Source of the DNA: Prevotella sp.
Lineage (GTDB): Bacteria > Bacteroidota > Bacteroidia > Bacteroidales > Bacteroidaceae
Assembly (NCBI GenBank): GCA_017483185.1
Contig: JAFULM010000034.1
Span: 1-33,103 of the forward strand
Direction of reading: 5' to 3'
DNA: 33,103 bases
The notes under the pieces are model-generated. The model made no database searches. It saw only the letters and a program-made list of their open reading frames with translations, and was not told the origin of the DNA. Position numbers and translations under genes: made by a program. Below are positions 15,601 through 24,560 of this stretch, in pieces (the stretch's first letter is position 1; every line of letters begins with the position of its first letter).

Positions 15601-17516
15601 AAAGCCACATCGGCAAGTATTCCTTTCAGAAGATAAGTCGCATTCTGATTACGCGCCACGCCGGGCGTAATCTTATAGGTATATGTTATCTCGTCTGAAA
15701 GGCGTATTTCAAAGCAAAAGTTATGAAAACGGGCGGTTTCATCGACGTCAATGCCGTTCCTACGGTCTGCCATTCGAGACAGTTCGAGGTCGTGGGTGGC
15801 TATCACGCCGCTCACGGGAAGACGCGAAATGGACTCGAGGAACATCCTCGAACCGTTCAGTTTGTCCAACGAATTGGTGCCCTTGAGTATCTCGTCGAGG
15901 ATAATGAGGGTGCGACGGTGGCTGCGGCAATGGCCGATGAGTTGGCGGAGACGAAGCAATTCGGCATTGAAATAGCTGATGCCATGAGCCAGATCATCAC
16001 TCGTACGCATACTGGAGAACAGCGAGAATAGCGAGACGCGGAGACTGTCGGCAAACACCGGCATACCGTTCATGGCCAGAATGTAGTTCACACCGAGCGA
16101 ACGGAGGAACGTACTCTTTCCCGCCATGTTTGCACCGGTCACTATATAATAATGTGAGTCGGCAATCGTGAAGTCGTTGCGCACGGCCCACGCGCCAAGG
16201 AAAGGATGCCAAAGGCCGCGTGCTTCGTAAACAATCTCGATGGAATCGACGATTTCCGCACGGCCCGCCGCAGGTTCGTTATATCGGAATGTGGCCATCG
16301 AGACAAGCGCGTCGACCATGCTCACCTCGTCTATCCACTCTTCTATGCTGTCAATATAGTGTTTTTGCCATCGCCGGAAGCGTCTGACAAGGAACACGTC
16401 GCTGAGGAAAAGTGCGTCGAAGAATATCAGCCCGAGCACATTGCCGCGCCTGTCGAGACCGTCAAGGATACGCCGCAAATCGTCAAAAGCGTCGATGGAA
16501 TGGCGCAAATCAGTGGTTATGGTTTTCAGAAGAGAGGACGATGATATTGCAGTAAGGTCCGAATGACGTCCTATTGTCTCTACCAATTCGCCATAAGCAC
16601 GCATCTCTTTGTGAAGCCTACCGGCGGAAGAGGCAATCTTCTTCAGTGGTCCGGTGCTGAGCATAAGTGCCACGAAAAGATTTACAGTACCCCAAAGCAC
16701 GGGCAATCCCGATGGAATGGACGTAAAAAAGCAAAGAAGCAAAGTTGTGAAGAAGCCGGCAATCAAACCCCATGAGACGACAAGAGCAACGTTGGAATGG
16801 GCAAATCCGGGCATTTCCAACGTTTTTACAATGAGCAACGCCGACTTAACCGATGCGGTGTCAATCCGACGACGAACACCATTTGCGACAAATTCCGTGC
16901 GCAACTGCTCCATCCCGGCCAAGGCATCTACGGCTTCGCGCTGCCGTTCTATTGCCTCATGCTGCTGCTTCAAAGTATCAACAAGCTTCGCCTGAGCTTC
17001 ATCTGCATCGATGGAATCGCTACTTTTTGCATCTTCGCACTCATGAGGGAGTGTCGACAACATTGCCGCAAGGCGGTCACTGCCTCCCGACGTTACGGTT
17101 CGATTGATGCGATGATAGAGCGATTGTGAGCCGAAGATGTCCATATCGTAAGCAAACGGATGAGCAGGATCGGCATAATTGCGTCCATCATCAAATGCAG
17201 AAAAGTCTCCGGAGAGATACTTCAGTTCATTCTCATAGACGCTACACAAGTCTGTCAGACGGTCCACACGTTCGCAACCACGAACGTCCATACGTCTTGC
17301 GACGATATATCCAGCCGCCATGAACGTGCCGAAACACAGCCACAACCACCCGCCGTAAACGGTATAAGCCGCTACCGCAGCTATCGCGGCAATGAAAGTG
17401 GACAGTTCTGCGGCCACACACATACGGTTGCGACGCTTCAATCGGGATATATCGGACTTGAGAGAAGCGGCCCGACCACTATAAAACGCTTTGAGAGTGT
17501 TTTCACTTTGTTGCAT
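15597..17516 (-). CDS. Membrane-anchored MutS-like ATPase
   Basis: A 639-residue protein. The C-terminal third is a MutS domain V ATPase: Walker A TGANMAGKST near 460, the MutS-type SMRTSDDLAHGISYFNAEL segment, Walker B TLIILDEILKGTNS near 535, and an ATHDLELS motif. The N-terminal part is unlike MutS. Two hydrophobic segments lie at about 33-70 and two more at about 235-290, so it is probably membrane-bound. No mismatch-reading domain I or clamp is apparent, so classical mismatch repair is unlikely. This matches the 'MutS-related protein' family frequent in Bacteroidetes, whose function I do not know. It is transcribed toward the terminator at 15558. Confidence 0.8.
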   Translation of the reverse strand: MQQSENTLKAFYSGRAASLKSDISRLKRRNRMCVAAELSTFIAAIAAVAAYTVYGGWLWLCFGTFMAAGYIVARRMDVRGCERVDRLTDLCSVYENELKYLSGDFSAFDDGRNYADPAHPFAYDMDIFGSQSLYHRINRTVTSGGSDRLAAMLSTLPHECEDAKSSDSIDADEAQAKLVDTLKQQHEAIERQREAVDALAGMEQLRTEFVANGVRRRIDTASVKSALLIVKTLEMPGFAHSNVALVVSWGLIAGFFTTLLLCFFTSIPSGLPVLWGTVNLFVALMLSTGPLKKIASSAGRLHKEMRAYGELVETIGRHSDLTAISSSSLLKTITTDLRHSIDAFDDLRRILDGLDRRGNVLGLIFFDALFLSDVFLVRRFRRWQKHYIDSIEEWIDEVSMVDALVSMATFRYNEPAAGRAEIVDSIEIVYEARGLWHPFLGAWAVRNDFTIADSHYYIVTGANMAGKSTFLRSLGVNYILAMNGMPVFADSLRVSLFSLFSSMRTSDDLAHGISYFNAELLRLRQLIGHCRSHRRTLIILDEILKGTNSLDKLNGSRMFLESISRLPVSGVIATHDLELSRMADRRNGIDVDETARFHNFCFEIRLSDEITYTYKITPGVARNQNATYLLKGILADVAL

Positions 17517-17550
17517 ACACAGATATTACAGAAAGGGCAAAGGCCGTCTT

Positions 17551-17614
17551 TTTCCTTTGACCATGTAGTTATTTCCTTTGACCATGTAGTTATTTCCCCT
17601 TGGCCATGTAGTTC
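17551..17614. repeat. 21-bp tandem repeat across the 3' end of the M23 gene
   Basis: Three units, 17551-17571, 17572-17592 and 17593-17614, share CCATGTAGTT. The first two are identical at 21 bases; the third is 22 bases and contains an extra base in its CCCC run. On the minus strand the third unit encodes the last residues NYMAKGK and the stop of the gene ending at 17590. The other two lie just past it. Confidence 0.9.
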
Positions 17615-18738
17615 TTTTCCGATTTGATGGAAATACCTTTACCTGTCTTTGTGAATGTGACGAGGTCCATGCGAACGGCATGATTGGCATGATCGAACAA
17701 CTTTCCGGGGTCAAACTGCCGGCCGTTGATACGACATTCGAAATGCAGATGTTCCGTTGTGGCACGTCCGGTACGGCCTGTCAAGGCTATCACCTGACCC
17801 GCCTTGACATAATCTCCCACCTTGACGAGGTTCTTGGAGTTATGACTGTAAAGCGTCTCTATGCCGTTGGGATGCTTTATCACGATGCACTTTCCATAGC
17901 CACTATATACCTGCGACATCGTCACGACACCGTCAAAGGCCGCCACAATATTGTCATTGGGACGTGTCTTGAGGTCAACTCCGGTATGCCTGCGGCCTCC
18001 ACGGCTGCCGTATGGGCTTATGACCTTGGCTCCGGCAAGCGGATAGCACCACTCCCCGGAGTTGAGATTGGCCAGATTGAGCGAGAATTTACCTTTTCCT
18101 GCAAATGGATCTGCCTTGGCCGCTGCTATCGCCAGAGCCTTGACATCGCGCTCCTCACGCATCACACTGATGTCGACATGAAACCCGGACTTCCTGAATT
18201 GCAGGGTCTGTTGGAGCAGACGGTGGCTATTGAGACTCACGATGATTTCCGGATTGATGCGTCCGCCGTTGACCATGATGGCGAAAGTGCAATACACCAA
18301 TCCACCTTTGCCTCCCACAATGGCCACGGTCTGGCCCGCTTTCACACGGTCGCCGACTGCAACAAGATTCTGAGCGTTGTGTCCGTAGACCGTTTCGAGG
18401 CCGTTGTCATGGCGCACAACGACGACATTGCCAAGCGTCGGATGGTTCTTTGCTATACGGACGGTACCAGAAAACATAGATTTCACGGCGTCACCGCGTG
18501 TCGTGACAATCTCAAGATAGTCATCTTTGGCTTTCCGCGCCTTGCCAACCGGCAACGGGAAACAATAGTCGGAAACACCGTAACCGGCAAAATCGACTGA
18601 GAAAGCATCGGAACGGTCAAACAATCCGGGTGTCTCAATGTTTATCTTCTGCTTCTCAAGCAGCGTAAAGTCATCCTTGGCAGCAATGCCCATCGCCGCA
18701 AGGACGGCCACAAACAGCAAAAAATATCTCAGTCTCAT
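17590..18738 (-). CDS. M23 (LytM-like) endopeptidase family protein with two peptidase-like domains
   Basis: A 382-residue exported protein with a signal peptide (about 1-20). Two M23 domains are in tandem. The second (about 228-350) has the zinc ligands: H251 and D255 in HTGVD, and HLH in EHLHFE at 330-332, so it should cut peptidoglycan cross-links. The first (about 55-165) keeps the fold signature RHDNGLETVYGHN but has no HxxxD, and GLVYCTF replaces the HLHFE strand, so it looks inactive. It is 26 bases downstream of pgeF, likely in the obgE-pgeF-M23 operon. A cell-wall hydrolase or an activator of one are the main options. Confidence 0.88.
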   Translation of the reverse strand: MRLRYFLLFVAVLAAMGIAAKDDFTLLEKQKINIETPGLFDRSDAFSVDFAGYGVSDYCFPLPVGKARKAKDDYLEIVTTRGDAVKSMFSGTVRIAKNHPTLGNVVVVRHDNGLETVYGHNAQNLVAVGDRVKAGQTVAIVGGKGGLVYCTFAIMVNGGRINPEIIVSLNSHRLLQQTLQFRKSGFHVDISVMREERDVKALAIAAAKADPFAGKGKFSLNLANLNSGEWCYPLAGAKVISPYGSRGGRRHTGVDLKTRPNDNIVAAFDGVVTMSQVYSGYGKCIVIKHPNGIETLYSHNSKNLVKVGDYVKAGQVIALTGRTGRATTEHLHFECRINGRQFDPGKLFDHANHAVRMDLVTFTKTGKGISIKSEKNYMAKGK

Positions 18739-18764
18739 CGGTTCGTAATAATATAATGTATTCG

Positions 18765-19565
18765 TTATCGGTTGTCTTTTATCATGATTCCGCTGAATAT
18801 TCGCCCGGAAGAGACACCCAAACGGCGTGCCGAAAAGTATTCATCGGAATGAAAATAGGTACACACTCCCACTGTATTAATCGCATCGGAGCGCAGTCCT
18901 GAGTGTTCGAGTTGCATGCGGTTGCAAGTCCACAGATCAATGTGCCATTTGTCGTAACGACGACTTATTGCCTCCATATCAAATCCGGCATCGCGGAATG
19001 TGTCATAGACTTCATCGCCAACTTCAAACGCCTGCAGCGAAATACCGGGACCGATGATCGCACGCAGATATTCCGGATGAGTCCCGAAGCGATTCCGCAT
19101 TGCCAAGACAGCCCGTTCGACAATCCGTCCGACAGTTCCACGCCATCCCGCATGCACCGCACAGCAGACATGCCGGACCTCATCATAGAGCAGCACGGGG
19201 ATGCAATCGGCCGTCGACACTCCGACGCAGACGCCGGGTATGTCGGTCATCAATGCGTCTATACCCTCGAGAGCAGCGTCCCGTCGCGCTACGTCCGGCT
19301 CGGCAAGAAAGTCTTCCGAGACGTCAAACACGGCCGTGTCGTGCGTCTGATGCGGTATTATAAGCCTGTCGTCGGAAGCCAATCCGAGTTCTCCACAAAG
19401 CAGACGGCGATTTCGTTCCACCGCCGCGGGATCATCACCGCACCAGCGGTTGATATTGAAACCGCCATAACGGGCCACACTGTACCCACCGCGGCGCGTA
19501 GTGCTGAACGCCACCACATCCGGAGACAAGTCGTAATAGGTGAGCACGGGGCTATTCATCCCCAT
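18765..19565 (-). CDS. pgeF: Multicopper-oxidase-like (YfiH/DUF152) purine nucleoside phosphorylase family protein
   Basis: A 266-residue protein of the YfiH/PgeF family, once called polyphenol oxidase. E. coli YfiH has been linked to peptidoglycan fidelity, and related proteins act on purine nucleosides. The metal-site motifs are present: [16 protein letters not shown] (about residues 112-127) and [13 protein letters not shown] (about 133-145). The start is either 19565 or the ATG two codons later at 19559; both overlap the 3' end of obgE, implying translational coupling. The M23 gene follows by 26 bases, which fits a cell-wall link. Confidence 0.88.
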   Translation of the reverse strand: MGMNSPVLTYYDLSPDVVAFSTTRRGGYSVARYGGFNINRWCGDDPAAVERNRRLLCGELGLASDDRLIIPHQTHDTAVFDVSEDFLAEPDVARRDAALEGIDALMTDIPGVCVGVSTADCIPVLLYDEVRHVCCAVHAGWRGTVGRIVERAVLAMRNRFGTHPEYLRAIIGPGISLQAFEVGDEVYDTFRDAGFDMEAISRRYDKWHIDLWTCNRMQLEHSGLRSDAINTVGVCTYFHSDEYFSARRLGVSSGRIFSGIMIKDNR

Positions 19566-20748
19566 CCGCCTCCTCGTATTCGAAGTCTTCTATATCCTCG
19601 ATTTCAATATCGTCTTCGTCTACAAATTCGATGTCGTCTTCATCCAGATATTCGATTTCGGCGCCCTCTGCTTTCATTTCATCTGCAAATCGGCTCATGT
19701 CCTTGTCGCGATGGGCAATGTTTTCGCTGGTTATGATGCTCTGCAGCTTGTTGCTCTCACTGTTCAGTTCGCGCCATAACACGTCCTTCAGTTCGTCAAG
19801 TCCCATGCCGGCCACGGCCGAAATAAACACGACGGGCACGTCTTCAGGCAAAGTCTCACGCAACATCTCTATCAGTTCGGCGTCCAAGAGGTCGCATTTG
19901 GTCACCGCCAGCACCCGGTGCTTGTCCAGCATCTCGGGGTTGAAGTTGCTCAGTTCGTTGAGCAGTACCTCATATTCGCGTTTGATGTCATCCGTATCGC
20001 CGGGCACCATGAACAACAGGAGCGAGTTGCGTTCGATATGGCGCAGGAAGCGCAGTCCGAGACCGCGGCCCTCACTGGCGCCCTCGATGATACCGGGGAT
20101 GTCGGCCATCACAAACGACTGTCGGTCACGGTAGCCGACGATGCCCAACGAAGGCTCCAACGTGGTGAAAGGATAGTTGGCTATCTTCGGCCGGGCACTG
20201 GAGAGAGACGACAACAAGGTCGACTTGCCGGCATTGGGGAATCCCACCAGACCGACGTCGGCCAGCAATTTCAGTTCCAGTACGATGGTCATCTCCTGCA
20301 TCGGTTCGCCCGGCTGGGCGTAGCGAGGCGCCTGATTGGTGGCCGAACGGAACTGGAAGTTGCCCAATCCTCCGCGGCCGCCCTTGAGCAGCAACACCTC
20401 CTGACCATCGTAGGTCACGTCGCAGACATACTTTCCCGTCTCTGCGTTATACACGACCGTTCCGCACGGCACATCTATATATACATCCTTGCCGTTTGTT
20501 CCGTGGCATTTGTCACGTCCGCCGTTGCCACCATGTTCAGCTTTCACGTGACGTTCATATTTAAGATGGAGCAGTGTCCAGTAGTTATGGTTGCCACGCA
20601 GATAGACGCTACCGCCGTTACCACCGTCACCGCCGTCCGGTCCGCCGTTTGGGTTATACTTCACATGTCGCAAGTGCATTGATCCACGACCGCCCTTTCC
20701 CGAGCGGCAGTATATCTTGACATAATCTACGAAATTGGATTCAGGCAT
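19552..20748 (-). CDS. obgE: Obg family GTPase
   Basis: A 398-residue GTPase associated with the 50S ribosomal subunit and growth control. The glycine-rich Obg domain (1-160) contains [20 protein letters not shown], followed by GGDGGNGG. The G domain has G1 [11 protein letters not shown] near 167, G3 [16 protein letters not shown] near 215, and G4 TKCD near 285. The tail after about 345 is strongly acidic, rich in Asp and Glu, as in many Obg proteins of this phylum. It is the first gene of the obgE-pgeF-M23 group. Upstream is a repeat-bearing gap of 301 bases instead of adk. Confidence 0.96.
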   Translation of the reverse strand: MPESNFVDYVKIYCRSGKGGRGSMHLRHVKYNPNGGPDGGDGGNGGSVYLRGNHNYWTLLHLKYERHVKAEHGGNGGRDKCHGTNGKDVYIDVPCGTVVYNAETGKYVCDVTYDGQEVLLLKGGRGGLGNFQFRSATNQAPRYAQPGEPMQEMTIVLELKLLADVGLVGFPNAGKSTLLSSLSSARPKIANYPFTTLEPSLGIVGYRDRQSFVMADIPGIIEGASEGRGLGLRFLRHIERNSLLLFMVPGDTDDIKREYEVLLNELSNFNPEMLDKHRVLAVTKCDLLDAELIEMLRETLPEDVPVVFISAVAGMGLDELKDVLWRELNSESNKLQSIITSENIAHRDKDMSRFADEMKAEGAEIEYLDEDDIEFVDEDDIEIEDIEDFEYEEADGDE

Positions 20749-21049
20749 TTTCTTTTTTAGGATTTAAAGGAGTTAGAGGAAGTTATCGCTCCCTGCGGTC
20801 GCTCAGGAGTTAAAGACAATACTCTTCTTTCATCAAACACTTTTCTTTGTATCAAGTATTCTTCTTTGCACTAATAGTATCCCAAGCCGACTTTTTACGT
20901 TATCTCTTAAACGGTTTTCATGCTGTGACGGACCTTCCAATCCACCACAGCATGAATATCCATAAGCCGTACTTATATATATAATAATGTGTAGGCGTCC
21001 TATGCGACAAACATTCGCTGCGTTCTCCTGACGGTCAGACGCCCCACTA
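20749..21049. other. 301-base gap between obgE and the M23-LysM gene
   Basis: It holds a half-copy of the GGAGTTAGAG repeat (about 20767-20785) close to the obgE start, and a perfect 11-base stem TTCATGCTGTG / CACAGCATGAA (20917-20927 and 20946-20956) with an 18-base loop but no T tract. No gene is credible. The hairpin lies after the M23-LysM stop and may end its transcript. Confidence 0.6.
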
Positions 21050-21988
21050 TCAGTTGTACTTCAATATCTGACCCGGCATCAGTCGCATCTTCTTTCCGAT
21101 GCGGTTGAGCTTGCAGAGAGCGTCGATGGTCGTACCGCGCTTACGCGCAATGCTCGACAGAGTCTCGCCGGACTTAACCTTGTGGAAACGGACGTTCTTG
21201 GCGTAGGTTGCAGCCGGAGCCGCCGTAGTCAGCTCGACGTCATCACCGTCACCTGAAGTATATTTGTTTCCGACACCGCGCAACTTGTTTGCCGCCACTG
21301 ACTCATGTTCGTATGAACTGCGACGGAACATATAGTAGTCATCCACGACATCCTGATTGCGGAAGTCAAACATCAACGCCGGATTGAGGGCCACACCGCA
21401 AAGGCGTGTTTCAAAGTGCAGATGCGAACCCGTACTGCGTCCCGTGTTGCCGCCCAGACCGATCGGCTCGCCTGCGCGGACTTCCTGATCTTCCGTCACA
21501 AGTTGCTTCGACATGTGTCCGTAGATTGTCTCGAGACCATTGTAGTGGCGGATGACAACATACTTGCCATATCCGCGGGCTTCATATCTCACGATGCGCA
21601 CCTTGCCGCTGAATGCAGCGCGGATGGTGTCACCGATGTACACCTTGACGTCCAGTCCCTTGTGCTGGCGTCCCCAGCGTGCGCCGAAGTTGGACGTGAT
21701 CACCCTGCTCTCCGTCGGCATGCAGAATCCGCGCAGGTCGATATTGAACGAATCCGGCAGCGCCGTGGCACGGTGAGCATATTTATTCTCCCACTCATCG
21801 TAGAGATCGGCGGCGGGCGAGTCAAACTGTTCTATCTGTATCAAGCGGCTGAGGGCCACGGAGTCCACCGCTTTCATCTTCTTGTCTATCGGAGCCTGAC
21901 GTGCCAAGAGGTCCTGTCCCGCAACCGGGAGCGATGCCAATGACACGAACGTCAATATTGCAAATGTTTTCAGTTTCTTAAATATCAT
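21050..21988 (-). CDS. M23 endopeptidase with C-terminal LysM domain
   Basis: A 312-residue exported cell-wall hydrolase. A signal peptide covers about 1-24 (cut near VAG/QD). The M23 domain (about 85-215) has intact zinc ligands: H109 and D113 in HKGLD, and HLHFE starting at H189. A LysM domain (about 266-312, VKSGETLSSIARKRGTTIDALCKLN without a break) binds N-acetylglucosamine chains, so the enzyme is held on peptidoglycan. Domain order M23 then LysM is less usual than LysM first. It has its own promoter at 22102 and is transcribed alone. Confidence 0.92.
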   Translation of the reverse strand: MIFKKLKTFAILTFVSLASLPVAGQDLLARQAPIDKKMKAVDSVALSRLIQIEQFDSPAADLYDEWENKYAHRATALPDSFNIDLRGFCMPTESRVITSNFGARWGRQHKGLDVKVYIGDTIRAAFSGKVRIVRYEARGYGKYVVIRHYNGLETIYGHMSKQLVTEDQEVRAGEPIGLGGNTGRSTGSHLHFETRLCGVALNPALMFDFRNQDVVDDYYMFRRSSYEHESVAANKLRGVGNKYTSGDGDDVELTTAAPAATYAKNVRFHKVKSGETLSSIARKRGTTIDALCKLNRIGKKMRLMPGQILKYN

Positions 21989-22101
21989 TACAATTAGGTT
22001 GTTTTAGTACAATGGCAAAAGCCATGCGTTATCGGTAGCGGTGCTCACAAATAATTACAATCCAATTATAATATGACGCGCCGTTTGTAATATGAACGTT
22101 G

Positions 22102-22109
22102 CAAAGATA
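22102..22109 (-). promoter_or_regulatory. -7 promoter element of the M23-LysM gene
   Basis: On the minus strand TATCTTTG is followed by GCAA, a very typical Bacteroidetes -7 box, about 115 bases before the start at 21988. The upstream side is AT-rich. I see no clear TTTG at the usual distance. Confidence 0.6.
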
Positions 22110-22170
22110 TAAAATATTTTATAAACAAGAGCTTCGTTAACACGTTTTATGTGTATTTTAACACTTCAAC

Positions 22171-24366
22171 CTATGATATGGCAGCCCAATTTATATCCGT
22201 TTTCTTTAATTCTCTTAACCTGTTCCACAGCACCGCATATTCAGCTTTGTTACACTCCGGGTCGGCTTCGATGATGCGTTGGGCCTCGTCGCGTGCCATC
22301 TGCACGAGCTGCCCGTCGCGCGCGATATCGGCTATCCTGAGGTCAAAGGCCATGCCGCTCTGCTGCGTTCCCTCGAGGTCGCCGGGTCCGCGTAGTTTCA
22401 GATCGGCCTCCGCGATGCGGAAACCGTCGTTCGTGTCGCACATGATGTCTATGCGCTTGCGTGTCTCCTCACTCAGCTGATAGGGCGTCACAAGGATACA
22501 GTACGACTGGTCGGCACCGCGCCCCACCCTGCCCCTCAACTGGTGGAGCTGTGAGAGTCCGAAGCGCTGGGCGTCGAGGATGACCATCACCGAGGCGTTG
22601 GGCACGTTGACGCCGACCTCTATCACTGTCGTGGCCACCAATATCTGCGTCTCGCCGCTCACGAAGCGCTGCATCTCCTCCTCCTTCTCAGCGGGCTTCA
22701 TGCGTCCGTGAACCTTGCTCATGCGAAATTCCGGAAATACCTGACGCAGCATCTCATATCCGTCTTCGAGATTTTTCAGGTCAATCTTCTCGCTCTCCTC
22801 TATCAGCGGAAAGACGATATAGACCTGCCGTCCCTGCCCTATCTGCCGGCGTATGCCGTCGTAGAGGCTCGGCATGCGGCTGTCGAAGACATGGCTTGTC
22901 ACGATGGGCTTGCGTCCGGGCGGCAACTCGTCGATGACGCTGACGTCAAGATCGCCGTAGAGGGTCATGGCGAGCGTGCGCGGGATGGGCGTCGCGGTCA
23001 TGACGAGCACGTGTGGCGGCTGTTCGCTCTTCGACCAGAGGCGTGCGCGCTGGGCCACCCCGAAGCGGTGTTGCTCATCGACGACGACCACTCCGAGCCG
23101 CGCAAATCGCACCGTGTCCTCGATGACAGCGTGTGTGCCCACAAGAATATTGACCTCGCCGGCAGCCAGAGCCTCCAGCACCTCCCGCCGGCGCTTGCCT
23201 TTGACGATGCCGGTGAGCAGTTCGACCCGGACCGGCATGTCGCCGAGAAACGCGCGGATGGTCTCCAGGTGCTGTTCGGCAAGTATTTCGGTAGGGGCCA
23301 TGATACAGGCCTGAAAACCGTTGTCCAGAGCGATGAGCATCGACAGCAGGGCCACGAGCGTCTTTCCCGAGCCGACGTCGCCTTGCAGCAGACGGTTCAT
23401 CTGCCGGCCCGAACACATGTCGGCACGTATCTCGCGCACGACGCGCTTTTGGGCTCCGGTCAGTTCGAAGGGCAGATGGTCGTGATAGAACGTATTGAAA
23501 CAGTCGCCTATCCGGCTGAAGACATATCCCCGGTATTTGCGGCGGTGGTCACTGGCATAGCGCACGATGTTGAGCTGGACGAAGAAGAGTTCCTCAAACT
23601 TCAGCCTCACCCGTGCCCGTTCCAGTTCGCGGGCGTTCTTCGGATAGTGTATCACGCGCAGGGCCTCGTCGCGTCCCATCAGATGCAGCCGTCCGGTCAT
23701 CTCGGGCGTCAGCGTCTCGGGCAGAGCGTCCTTCAACAGTCCGACGAGCGTCTTGGTCAGACGTTCCATCACGCGCGATGTGATGCCGCTCTTCTTCATC
23801 TTCTCCGTGGTGGAATAGTAAGGCTGGAGTCCCATCGACGACAGTTCGAGGCTGTCGGCGGGGTCCATGTCGGGATGGACGACATTGATACGTCCGTTAA
23901 AAACCGTCGGCCGGCCGAAGACGACATAGAGGTCGCCGACGCGGTAGGTCTTCTTCGCATATTGTCCGCCGTTGAACCACGTGAGGTCCATCACGCCTGT
24001 TCCGTCGGAGAAGTGGGCGACAACGCGCTCCTTGCGCGGTCCCATAGGGAATGTCTCGAAGCTGAGTATTCGGCCGCACACCTGCACGAAAGGCATTTCG
24101 CCGGTCAGTTCGCGCACGGCATACAGACGGCTGCGGTCCACATATTTATATGGAAAGGTCATGAGCAAATCCTCATACGTGGCGATGCCCAGTTCGGCGT
24201 CCAGCAGTTTCTTGCGCGACGGGCCGACACCGGGAAGGTATTGGAGGGAGGTGGTAAGCAGACCCGGCGGGCTCACCGGCCTCACCCCCTGCCCCTCCCC
24301 AAGAGGGAGGGGAGTAATATGCTGCAGAGTCGCTTGATTTGTTTCGGTATGGTCTTCTTTGTTCAT
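22171..24366 (-). CDS. recG: ATP-dependent DNA helicase RecG
   Basis: A 731-residue helicase that remodels stalled forks and branched DNA. The N-terminal wedge/OB region covers about 40-260. Helicase motifs follow: I GDVGSGKT, Ia APTEILAEQH, II VVDEQHRFG, III ATPIPRT, and VI QLRGRVGRG near 650, all intact. The true family N-terminus resembles TTSLQYLPGVGPSRKKLLD, which begins only near residue 38. The first ~37 residues, including PLPLGEGQGVRPVSPPG, are coded by a dispersed GC-rich repeat (about 24270-24325). A GTG inside that repeat is an alternative start. ispD lies upstream behind another repeat. Confidence 0.94.
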   Translation of the reverse strand: MNKEDHTETNQATLQHITPLPLGEGQGVRPVSPPGLLTTSLQYLPGVGPSRKKLLDAELGIATYEDLLMTFPYKYVDRSRLYAVRELTGEMPFVQVCGRILSFETFPMGPRKERVVAHFSDGTGVMDLTWFNGGQYAKKTYRVGDLYVVFGRPTVFNGRINVVHPDMDPADSLELSSMGLQPYYSTTEKMKKSGITSRVMERLTKTLVGLLKDALPETLTPEMTGRLHLMGRDEALRVIHYPKNARELERARVRLKFEELFFVQLNIVRYASDHRRKYRGYVFSRIGDCFNTFYHDHLPFELTGAQKRVVREIRADMCSGRQMNRLLQGDVGSGKTLVALLSMLIALDNGFQACIMAPTEILAEQHLETIRAFLGDMPVRVELLTGIVKGKRRREVLEALAAGEVNILVGTHAVIEDTVRFARLGVVVVDEQHRFGVAQRARLWSKSEQPPHVLVMTATPIPRTLAMTLYGDLDVSVIDELPPGRKPIVTSHVFDSRMPSLYDGIRRQIGQGRQVYIVFPLIEESEKIDLKNLEDGYEMLRQVFPEFRMSKVHGRMKPAEKEEEMQRFVSGETQILVATTVIEVGVNVPNASVMVILDAQRFGLSQLHQLRGRVGRGADQSYCILVTPYQLSEETRKRIDIMCDTNDGFRIAEADLKLRGPGDLEGTQQSGMAFDLRIADIARDGQLVQMARDEAQRIIEADPECNKAEYAVLWNRLRELKKTDINWAAIS
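24270..24325. repeat. GC-rich dispersed repeat read as the RecG N-terminus
   Basis: The stretch CCCCTCCCCAAGAGGGAGGG with flanking CACCCCCTGC belongs to the CCCTCCCCxxxGGGGAGGG family also seen at 25371-25382, 27001-27092 and 32888-32919. Here it lies inside the open frame of recG and encodes a Pro/Gly/Leu-rich leader. Confidence 0.8.
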
Positions 24367-24381
24367 GATACAATGTTATTC

Positions 24382-24547
24382 GTAGGGTCGCGACCCGTCG
24401 CGACCGCCTCGGTGCCAACGGATTTAACTTGTACGGTTGGGCGTATAATATGTTAGAGCTTTCGCCCTTCATCTCGCAGCCACCCTCCCATTGTGGAGGG
24501 CTGGGAGGGGCCGGTACCACGTGGCTCGGAGGCGGTCGCGACCCTAC
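24382..24547. repeat. REP-like inverted repeat, GTCGCGACC family, copy 2
   Basis: The left arm GTAGGGTCGCGACCCGTCGC (24382-24401) with GACCGCCTCGGTGCC after it pairs with the right arm ending GGCGGTCGCGACCCTAC at 24547. The loop carries a second, smaller repeat of the CCCTCCC...GGGAGGG type. It fills the ispD-recG gap and might separate their transcripts. Confidence 0.85.
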
Positions 24548-24560
24548 TTGTGGATGATTG

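Noticed and set aside
17526-17765. 79-residue frame across the M23 tail
   Set aside because: It is a +1 frame of the M23 gene and its tandem repeat; noted only for the possible tail extension by slippage.
20917-20956. Hairpin upstream of obgE as a riboswitch
   Set aside because: It is a single simple stem with no further conserved structure, and it lies at the 3' side of the M23-LysM gene, so a transcript-end role is more likely.
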